Assembly (NCBI GenBank): GCA_937892095.1 | Contig: CALAVC010000106.1 | Location: 1 to 6,632 of the forward strand | Reading direction: 5' to 3' | DNA from: an uncultured Bacteroidales bacterium | GTDB lineage: Bacteria > Bacteroidota > Bacteroidia > Bacteroidales > Marinilabiliaceae | DNA length: 6,632 bases | Shown here: in pieces, positions 1 through 5,816 of the stretch | Layout: every line of letters begins with the position of its first letter | How positions within the stretch are numbered: position 1 is the first letter of the stretch | Position numbers and translations under genes: made by a program | Notes under the pieces: model-generated | Seen by the model: the letters and a program-made list of their open reading frames with translations, nothing else | Told to the model about the DNA's origin: nothing | Databases searched by the model: none

Positions 1-2
1 CT

Positions 3-458
3 TGCGGAGGCTGTCCTCGTCCGCTCGTGCACAATGGTAGTCATTGGCTACACGCAGTTGTCCACCTGCACGTGGTACACAATGGACGACTGCTGCTTCA
101 GCTACGCCCCAAGACAAAAAAAATACAAGGAGGGAAGTGGGACACGGCGGTTGGTGGACATGTAGCCTACGGAGAAAAACTGCCTAATGCACTCAGTCGC
201 GAAGCAGTCGAAGAGATAGGCATCAGAAATTTCGAAGCACGTCTCGTGGCTCGCTACATGTGGCACTCCGATGTTGAAGACGAATACGTCCTATCGTTCA
301 TAGCACAAAATGGCGGACCTTTCGCACCACAAAATGTGGGTGAAGTAGATGAGCTGAAATTTTGGACAAAAGACGAAATAGTAGCCTCGATGGGTAAAAA
401 CGTCTTCACCCCCAACCTCGAACACGAACTGCAACAAAACATTTTGAACATTTTATAA
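3..458 (+). CDS. Nudix hydrolase, IPP-isomerase-like, 5'-partial
   Basis: This is a Nudix-fold hydrolase that probably cleaves a nucleoside-diphosphate-linked substrate in the cytoplasm; the substrate is unknown. Numbering from the in-frame GTG at 27, a complete Nudix box (GX5EX7REUXEEXGU) covers residues 44-66, with G44, E50, R58, E59, E62, E63 and G65 all present, so the metal-binding helix looks intact. Before it are the segments HNGSHWLHAVVHLHV and GKWDTAVGGH, typical of the YfcD/IPP-isomerase-like Nudix proteins of about 170 aa common in Bacteroidota. The frame stays open to the window edge and the upstream residues (CPRPLVHNGS) fit the family, so the GTG at 27 is probably an internal valine and roughly 20-25 N-terminal residues are missing. 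TAA at 456-458 lies 14 nt before the dehydrogenase gene, suggesting co-transcription. The family call is firm; the substrate is not. Confidence 0.9.
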   Translation, partial: CGGCPRPLVHNGSHWLHAVVHLHVVHNGRLLLQLRPKTKKIQGGKWDTAVGGHVAYGEKLPNALSREAVEEIGIRNFEARLVARYMWHSDVEDEYVLSFIAQNGGPFAPQNVGEVDELKFWTKDEIVASMGKNVFTPNLEHELQQNILNIL

Positions 459-472
459 ACCCATATATTGCT

Positions 473-1258
473 ATGGCAAGAAATACATTTTCGAATATCA
501 AAACGGCAATGGTAACAGGTGCCACGTCGGGCATAGGAAGAGCAACAGCACTTATGCTTGCACGCTTAGGCTACAACGTCATCATTACAGGACGCAGACT
601 ACCACTGCTACAAGACCTTAGCAAAGAAATAGAAAAAACATCGGGCGTAGAGAGTTATATTCTTTGTTTCGACATCAGAGACAAGCACGACGTCTTCGAC
701 TCGTATGACATAATTCACGAGTCGTGGAAGAAACACTTGTGCATACTTGTCAATAACGCAGGACTTGCACTTGGTGCAGACAGTTTTGAAAAGTGCGACG
801 ATGCCGACTGGGATACCATGATAGACACAAACATCAAGGGTTTGCTCTACGTCAGCCAACTGGTGGCAAACACCATGAAAGAGAATGGTGGCGGACACAT
901 CATCAACGTGTCGAGCGTGGCTGGCAAGCACGTCTATTACGGAGGCAATGTCTATTGCGCCACAAAACACGCCGTAGACGCACTCACACAAGGCATGCGT
1001 ATAGATCTACTCGAATATGGCATAAAAGTTTCGTCGGTGGCACCGGGCATGGTCAACACAGATTTTTCGCTCGTTCGCTATAAAGGCGACAAAGAGAAAG
1101 CCAATAAAGTCTACGAAGGTGTCCGCCCCCTGTCGGCCGAAGATGTAGCGTCGGCTATTGAATTTATTGTTACGCGCCCAGCCCACGTGTGCATAAACGA
1201 CATGCTCATTATGCCGACACAACAAGCCCTCCCCTACTACGTTAACCGAGACAAATAG
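473..1258 (+). CDS. ydfG: NADP-dependent short-chain dehydrogenase, YdfG-type
   Basis: This is a classical short-chain dehydrogenase/reductase of 261 aa. The cofactor motif TGATSGIG is at residues 15-22, and the basic GRR at 40-42 after the second strand points to NADP(H). NNAG is at 94-97, and the catalytic tetrad is N120, S148, Y161 and K165 (YCATK), followed by PG at 191-192. NNAGLALG, MIDTNIKGLLYV, the stretch FSLVRYKGDKEKANKVYEG and RPAHVCIN closely resemble E. coli YdfG, which oxidises L-serine and 3-hydroxy acids in vitro and reduces malonic semialdehyde. The cytoplasmic role here is therefore probably a 3-hydroxy acid/semialdehyde oxidoreductase (inference from family). The ATG at 473 places the glycine-rich loop at the normal distance; no clear Shine-Dalgarno site is seen. 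The stop TAG (1256-1258) shares its last base with the GTG start of the next gene, so the two are probably translationally coupled. Confidence 0.92.
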   Translation: MARNTFSNIKTAMVTGATSGIGRATALMLARLGYNVIITGRRLPLLQDLSKEIEKTSGVESYILCFDIRDKHDVFDSYDIIHESWKKHLCILVNNAGLALGADSFEKCDDADWDTMIDTNIKGLLYVSQLVANTMKENGGGHIINVSSVAGKHVYYGGNVYCATKHAVDALTQGMRIDLLEYGIKVSSVAPGMVNTDFSLVRYKGDKEKANKVYEGVRPLSAEDVASAIEFIVTRPAHVCINDMLIMPTQQALPYYVNRDK

Positions 1259-1956
1259 TGAAGAACCTGCTCATAGACCTCGACCATACGCTATGGGACA
1301 CAGACGGCAACTGCATTGCGACGTGGAAACTGATGTATGGCAAATACGGACTATCGGAAGCATTCCCCGACTTCGACCAACTCTGTCGCACATACTTAAA
1401 GATAAATGAAAACTTATGGGCGCAACTGCCATCAGGCAGGGTAACCATGGAGTTTGTGCGCACGGAGCGTTTTGTACGCACACTCTTATCTGGTGGCATT
1501 GACAATCGAGAACTTGCGCAAAAACTTTCTGCAGAGTTTATGGACGAGATGCAGAAAGGCACACGGCTAATGCCATACGCACGCGAGACGCTACAAACGC
1601 TTCGCCACGAGGGCTACACCATTTGCATAGCCACCAATGGACTACACGATGTACAGACAAGCAAGATGACAGCAGCAAACATTATGGAGTTTGTAGACCA
1701 TCTTTTCGTGTCGGACACAGTTGGCTACATGAAACCCGATGTACGCTTTTTCAACCACATATTGCAGACCCTCGGATGCAGACCAACCGACTGCATAATG
1801 ATTGGCGACAATCCGTTGGCCGACATAATGGGAGCACAGAGTGCTAATATTCGAACCATTTGGTACAATAGCCGACAAGTGGAAGCCAACGTACAAACCG
1901 AACAAATTGGCGACCTTAGAGAACTACCACAGAAAATAAAAGAAGAGAGACCGTAA
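1258..1956 (+). CDS. yjjG: HAD-superfamily phosphatase, YjjG-type nucleotidase
   Basis: This is a 232-aa haloacid-dehalogenase-fold phosphatase. All four motifs are visible: DLDHT at residues 7-11 (nucleophile D7, acid/base D9), T126 in IATNG, K159 in GYMKPD, and GDNPLAD at 183-189 (D184, D189). An alpha-helical cap lies between motifs I and II (about residues 15-105), as in subfamily IA. The NENLWAQLPSGRVTMEF segment and the overall order resemble E. coli YjjG, a 5'-nucleotidase that removes non-canonical pyrimidine nucleotides; the symbol is a family-level assignment and the substrate is inferred. The start is GTG at 1258: an in-frame TAA lies at 1243-1245, and any downstream ATG would remove motif I. 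The GTG overlaps the preceding stop codon by one base, so translation is likely coupled. The C-terminal codons and stop lie inside the terminator hairpin. A phosphoglycolate- or sugar-phosphatase-like activity is the main alternative. Confidence 0.88.
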   Translation: MKNLLIDLDHTLWDTDGNCIATWKLMYGKYGLSEAFPDFDQLCRTYLKINENLWAQLPSGRVTMEFVRTERFVRTLLSGGIDNRELAQKLSAEFMDEMQKGTRLMPYARETLQTLRHEGYTICIATNGLHDVQTSKMTAANIMEFVDHLFVSDTVGYMKPDVRFFNHILQTLGCRPTDCIMIGDNPLADIMGAQSANIRTIWYNSRQVEANVQTEQIGDLRELPQKIKEERP

Positions 1957-1973
1957 GCAAGTCTCTCTTTTTT
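1943..1973. terminator. Bidirectional intrinsic terminator between convergent operons
   Basis: A perfect 9-bp stem pairs AAGAGAGAC (1943-1951) with GTCTCTCTT (1961-1969) around a 9-nt loop. On the + strand the T run 1968-1973 follows; on the - strand the stem is followed by a T-rich tract (the A-rich bases 1932-1942 on +). It ends the + strand operon, overlapping the last codons and stop of the HAD gene, and starts 10 nt past the stop of the converging lipoprotein gene, so it probably serves both. Stem length and T tracts are read directly from the sequence; two-way function is inferred. Confidence 0.82.
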
Positions 1974-1978
1974 ATGAT

Positions 1979-3730
1979 TTATTGTTGTTGCACCGCCATT
2001 GGCTGTTGGGCTTGTCCGCCAAATTGTGGCGGAGGTATCATTCCGTTTTTGCTTTTCTTACCTTTCTTGCCCTCAAAGTTTGGGTTGGGAATCATTGGAT
2101 GAGGTGGACGCATGTGCATTGAGTCGCCCTCGGTCCACATGCCCGGTGGAGGCATCATGTGCAACAAGTCTGGCTCGGGAGCAATTTGTGCAGTTTTACT
2201 GACGGTCTCCATGTCTGCGATGGATACAGAATATGTGGCACCATCTTGCAACTTGCCCGAAGAATACAGATATGTGTATGTTGGCATTTCTCCCGTAAAG
2301 AAATCTTGGTGTTCTTCGGCAGGCAACTGCCACTCAGGCATGTCGGACAAAACGAACCTACCTATTTGCATAGCCACACTATCGGCAACGCTGACGTCGG
2401 ATTGTTGCATCTTATCTATAATCAACACAGGTTGACTGTTTGTCGTTCGGGCAGGCAAACTGCTATTGCCCCCCAAAGCCCACACTTCACCGCCAGTTAT
2501 GTAGAGCCGAAAGCCTTCTTCTTCGTTGGCGTCTAACCCACATTCGGGCAACTGACTGCCTATGGCAAATATCTTACCGTCTGATATGTTTAGGTTGCCA
2601 TTACTATCGAGAGCATCGTTGGTTACGGAACGTGCAAAGATAACAGAACCAAGCACATTAAGATTATTGCCACTATTTATGGCATCGTCGTAGGCTTCGA
2701 CAACGAGTTGTCCGCCCGAAATGGTCATAACTTTCTTACTTTCGATGCCTTCAGAGCTATGCGAAACGACTGCAATTTTGCCACCCTCAACATTTACGTT
2801 ACCATCGGCCTTAAGGCCTTTGGCAGAGCCATTTTCCGATGTGCCAAGCGATTCTGCCTGAAGATTTCCGGCAGTCATTATGATGTCGCCATCGGTCTTT
2901 ATGCACTTAGCACCATCGGCTTCGGCGAATAGCTTTATGTCTCCACCACTAATGACTATGCCATTGTCGGCACACATTGCAGACGAACACTTATAATCTT
3001 CAGCATCTTTTTTCTTGGCCTGTGGCGCACCTGTAGCTTTCAGACTTACGTTGCCACCACTTATCATTATGTTGCTCTTGGCACGCAAGGCCTTTGATGC
3101 CACACCGCCCGACATCGCCACCAAACTGCCTGAATTGATAATAACATTGTTGCGCGCATAGACGGCATCGGCAGAATCGGAGACTGCAGAAAAAGAGCCA
3201 CTACCATCAAAAGATATTGAGCCACGCGAAGCCAATGCATAGCGTACGTTGCCTTGCAACGTTAGGTCGCCACCGCCGACAAGTTCGACATCGCCAGTGG
3301 AGTAGATGGCAGAAAAAGTCTTCTTCTCACCCTTAGCGACCTCGGCTGGGCGTACGCCGTCGGCAATGTTAGCCCCCGTCTCTTTGGCAACGTTGAGCAC
3401 GACACCTTGTGCCGACATAATCTTGACGGCTGGCGAACCAACCGAACGTAGATTTATGCCATCGAGCGTCAGTGTCATCTTCTTTGCCGATTCGATGACA
3501 AGACTTCCATTTTTTGTCTGACCACGCAAGACGTAGTTGACACCTGACGCCGTACTGCTAACGCTGACAACACCAGCAGTAGCGCTTACGCTGACACCTT
3601 TTATACTGCCTTCTGTCATAACAGTCGTATCGTTGTAGTTGATAATGATTGTGTCGGCAGAGCGACCATTATCTGTGCCACACGAAACGAGCGCTAAACA
3701 CAAAAGACCAACTATTATTTTGCTATGCAT
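1979..3730 (-). CDS. Beta-helix carbohydrate-binding lipoprotein (Cthe_2159/DUF4353-like), shorter paralogue
   Basis: This is a predicted 583-aa lipoprotein with a right-handed parallel beta-helix of the Cthe_2159/DUF4353 family, whose Clostridium thermocellum founder binds polysaccharides. A signal peptide MHSKIIVGLLCLALVSC ends in lipobox LVSC with C17 lipidated. The helix runs from about residue 45 to 420. A coil signature such as KCIKTDG (275-281), KGLKADG (304-310), DAINSGN (349-355) and DALDSNG (372-378) recurs about every 22-25 residues, roughly 11 times. Asp/Asn-rich coils near the end may bind calcium, as inferred from the family. A separate C-terminal domain (about 430-516) leads to a Met/Pro/His-rich, partly basic tail (517-583). 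The start at 3730 is chosen because the open frame's earlier ATG (3895) would overlap the upstream gene by 122 nt and bury the signal peptide. It lies 43 nt downstream of its paralogue, probably in one operon. It binds rather than cleaves sugar as far as can be seen; the ligand is unknown. Confidence 0.85.
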   Translation of the reverse strand: MHSKIIVGLLCLALVSCGTDNGRSADTIIINYNDTTVMTEGSIKGVSVSATAGVVSVSSTASGVNYVLRGQTKNGSLVIESAKKMTLTLDGINLRSVGSPAVKIMSAQGVVLNVAKETGANIADGVRPAEVAKGEKKTFSAIYSTGDVELVGGGDLTLQGNVRYALASRGSISFDGSGSFSAVSDSADAVYARNNVIINSGSLVAMSGGVASKALRAKSNIMISGGNVSLKATGAPQAKKKDAEDYKCSSAMCADNGIVISGGDIKLFAEADGAKCIKTDGDIIMTAGNLQAESLGTSENGSAKGLKADGNVNVEGGKIAVVSHSSEGIESKKVMTISGGQLVVEAYDDAINSGNNLNVLGSVIFARSVTNDALDSNGNLNISDGKIFAIGSQLPECGLDANEEEGFRLYITGGEVWALGGNSSLPARTTNSQPVLIIDKMQQSDVSVADSVAMQIGRFVLSDMPEWQLPAEEHQDFFTGEMPTYTYLYSSGKLQDGATYSVSIADMETVSKTAQIAPEPDLLHMMPPPGMWTEGDSMHMRPPHPMIPNPNFEGKKGKKSKNGMIPPPQFGGQAQQPMAVQQQ

Positions 3731-3773
3731 ATATATAGAGTTTCGATGAAAATCTTGATGATGAAAGATATTA

Positions 3774-5804
3774 TTATCTGCCACCCGGACCCGATGAGCT
3801 TGAGGAGTATGAACTAAGCGAAACGCTTGTGCCACCAGACACAGAACCGTTGGCGTATAGCTTGCCACCGAAATGACTTGTGCCACCTGATACACTTACA
3901 CCAGACTTTAACGTGGGAGTTGAAGCTCCCGACACGACCATCTGCGTACCACCACTTGTTGGAGTGTAGAAGGCGTATGTGTCTGACCCGACAGTTATGG
4001 CATACCATGTGCTCTTGCTCCACGAAGATGTTGAGTAGCAAGCCTGAGTTAGCGAAGCACCGCTTTCGAGCGGACCGCAAGTCATAATTGTACCACCTGA
4101 AACATAGAGTTTATATCCACCTTCGGTGTTGGCATCTATGGCCATTTCGGGCGACGAAGAGCCACAAGCATAAACGACACCGCCTTTTATATAGAGGTTG
4201 CCATTGGCATCGATACCATCGTTTTTAATGCCGTGTCCACAGACAAAACCACCACTAATTGTCATGTGCGAAGCCGAGTTGACAGCATCGTCTGAGTCGG
4301 AAAGACCATAGACTTCGCCTCCCGTTATGGTGAGTTCTCCTTTGGTTTCAACGGCTTCGTGAGTCTTGGAGTAGCCACTGAGAGTACCTCCACTAATACT
4401 CATGCTGCCAGTCGACTTGATGCCCTTGGCACGCGAAGTGTACGAGCTCGACGAAGATCTACTGCCCCCCGGACCGAAACTTTGACTCGAAGAACCCAGA
4501 CTTGTGCCACTTGCCGAAGCATTTACTGTGCCATCGGTTTGCGTATACGTGCCTGCAACTTTTATGGCTTTTGCGCCAGTAGCTGTCGTGGTTGCCACGG
4601 TCGTCCCACCACTTACCGACATATTTCCGCTTGCCTTTATGCAACCAGCAGTGTTGTAGTCCTGTCCACTTTGCTGAACGTAGTTGCCTGTGGCCGAAAG
4701 GTTTAATGTGCCACCACCGATGTTGACATCAGCACCAGTCTTAATGCACCGACCTGCAATGCCAGACGCTGTGGCAGTGAGAGAACCTCCTGTCATGTTA
4801 AAAGTACCGTCGGTCTTAATGCACGCAGCATTGGCATAATCGCTCTCGGTGCTATCCCAATAGCCTGCACCTTTCGAGATGAGAGTCTGCGTGCCACCAC
4901 TGATGGTTATGTCGCCCATAGCCTTGACACACTTGGAGGCTTCTGCAGTCGTCGAGACGCTGAGCGAACCACCACTAATTTCTATTGCACCCTCATCGCT
5001 TTCGATGCCGTCGGCACCTACGCCACTGACGTTGACCGTTCCGTCGGCAATTATGATGTAGTCGTTGGTGTGTATGCCATCTTTGACGGCACTGGTGATG
5101 TTGAGCGTAGCACCTTCGATTATGTTCAGATAATCGTCGGTGGCAAGCGCATGCTTGTAGTTACCAACGAGGTTGAGAGTGCCAGCACCACTGAGCGTTA
5201 TTTGTCCTTCGGAGAACAAGCAAGCCTTGCAATCTTCCGAAGCATCGGCAGCTGTGTATTCCGAAGCATCGATAAGGGTGTTTTCTGTCCCTTCTGCCAA
5301 GACCAGATAGAAATGTTTTTTGCTCTGATTGTTTATGGCAGCCGAGTTGGAACTTTGCAAGCTAAGCCCATCGAGAGTGAGCTTAAACTTATAGTCGCTA
5401 TATATTTTTATGCTACCATCGGAAGACTGTCCTTTGAGAACGTAGTGCATACCCTCGGTCGTGCAGTTAATGACGACATGACTCGTCTCGGTCGACACAC
5501 TCACTCCGTCCATAATGCTATCGACAACAGCACCAGCATCGGACCACGTAATGGTGAGCGACTTAGTATAGCCAGCCACGCTCGTTGTGTCTTCTTCTGT
5601 GCTGTGTTCGGCAATTGACTCGTTAGCTTTTTCGACGTCGGCCTCTTCGACCACGGTGGCAGAAGCCGACTCGGAAGAAGATATTATATACTCATCTTCG
5701 TTGGTGTTGCAAGCCACAAACGTCAGCATGATAAGCATTATAAATAACCTCTTGCAAATTCTTGCAAATTCTTGCAAATTCTTGCATGCTTCCAAATTTT
5801 TCAT
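3774..5804 (-). CDS. Beta-helix carbohydrate-binding lipoprotein (Cthe_2159/DUF4353-like), longer paralogue
   Basis: This 676-aa predicted surface lipoprotein is a paralogue of the next gene. A basic N-terminus and hydrophobic segment (residues 20-31) end at C32 in a slightly atypical lipobox, FVAC. The acidic NEDE right after the cysteine resembles Bacteroidota surface-export signals. A Glu/Ser-rich linker (36-78) precedes the helix. The first conserved strands include YVLKGQ (121-126) and KLTLDGLSLQ (141-150), then at least 14 coils carry a signature like ACIKTDG, starting at residues 194, 218, 242, 265, 291, 327, 352, 387, 412, 460, 483, 506, 529 and 554. Long loops interrupt the coils at about 311-326, 374-386 and 435-458. 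The C-terminus is Ser/Gly-rich. The ATG at 5804 is 12 nt after the barrel gene stop, in an A/T-rich leader; an alternative start is the ATG for M23 (5738), which lacks a basic n-region. A 10-bp repeat lies between the two starts. Polysaccharide binding is inferred from the family; no catalytic residues are recognised. Confidence 0.85.
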   Translation of the reverse strand: MKNLEACKNLQEFARICKRLFIMLIMLTFVACNTNEDEYIISSSESASATVVEEADVEKANESIAEHSTEEDTTSVAGYTKSLTITWSDAGAVVDSIMDGVSVSTETSHVVINCTTEGMHYVLKGQSSDGSIKIYSDYKFKLTLDGLSLQSSNSAAINNQSKKHFYLVLAEGTENTLIDASEYTAADASEDCKACLFSEGQITLSGAGTLNLVGNYKHALATDDYLNIIEGATLNITSAVKDGIHTNDYIIIADGTVNVSGVGADGIESDEGAIEISGGSLSVSTTAEASKCVKAMGDITISGGTQTLISKGAGYWDSTESDYANAACIKTDGTFNMTGGSLTATASGIAGRCIKTGADVNIGGGTLNLSATGNYVQQSGQDYNTAGCIKASGNMSVSGGTTVATTTATGAKAIKVAGTYTQTDGTVNASASGTSLGSSSQSFGPGGSRSSSSSYTSRAKGIKSTGSMSISGGTLSGYSKTHEAVETKGELTITGGEVYGLSDSDDAVNSASHMTISGGFVCGHGIKNDGIDANGNLYIKGGVVYACGSSSPEMAIDANTEGGYKLYVSGGTIMTCGPLESGASLTQACYSTSSWSKSTWYAITVGSDTYAFYTPTSGGTQMVVSGASTPTLKSGVSVSGGTSHFGGKLYANGSVSGGTSVSLSSYSSSSSGPGGR
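4572..4934 (-). repeat. Tandem ~60-residue (two-coil) duplication inside the longer beta-helix lipoprotein
   Basis: Residues 291-351 (4934-4752) and 352-411 (4751-4572) align in register with one gap. Each begins with a K/R-C-V/I-K coil signature, continues through an IxGGT strand, carries a long loop containing Asp-Tyr (D322-Y323 and D382-Y383), and ends with a second coil signature (ACIKTDG, GCIKASG). The copies have diverged clearly at the protein level, so the event is old. The shorter paralogue has one equivalent unit (its residues 214-274, with D245-Y246). Confidence 0.7.
5750..5787 (-). repeat. 10-bp tandem repeat in the 5' coding end of the longer lipoprotein gene
   Basis: On the coding strand the unit ATTTGCAAGA occurs three times perfectly (5750-5779) and is preceded by a shortened copy, ATGCAAGA (5780-5787). 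It lies about 17 nt inside the open frame and encodes the n-region of the signal peptide. Ten is not a multiple of three, so gain or loss of a unit would shift the frame relative to the ATG at 5804. The repeat is directly visible; any switching role is inference. Confidence 0.9.
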
Positions 5805-5816
5805 GATTTATATTTT

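Noticed and set aside
608..991. A 127-codon - strand open frame opposite the dehydrogenase gene
   Set aside because: The + strand frame has all catalytic motifs of the dehydrogenase family; the antisense frame shows no domain.
2159..2536. A 125-codon + strand open frame opposite the shorter lipoprotein
   Set aside because: It is a shadow of the lipoprotein coding frame, with no family resemblance and no plausible start context.
3752..3769. Small hairpin (5-bp stem ATCTT/AAGAT) between the two lipoprotein genes
   Set aside because: The stem is too short and A/T-rich to act as a terminator, and the T tract after it is only four bases.
3763..3770. TATCTTTC on the - strand, close to the Bacteroidota -7 promoter element TAnnTTTG
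   Set aside because: The last base does not match and no TTTG-type -33 element is seen at the right distance. The 43-nt gap fits read-through from the upstream gene.
5070..5618. A 182-codon open frame on the + strand antisense to the longer lipoprotein gene
   Set aside because: It is complementary to a repetitive, clearly real coding sequence, has no recognisable domain or signal, and its length is explained by the biased codons of the opposite strand.
3774..5804. Pectate lyase or other catalytic activity for the beta-helix lipoproteins
   Set aside because: The fold resembles pectate lyases, but no lyase catalytic arginine or glycoside hydrolase motif was recognised. The closest family is described as carbohydrate-binding.
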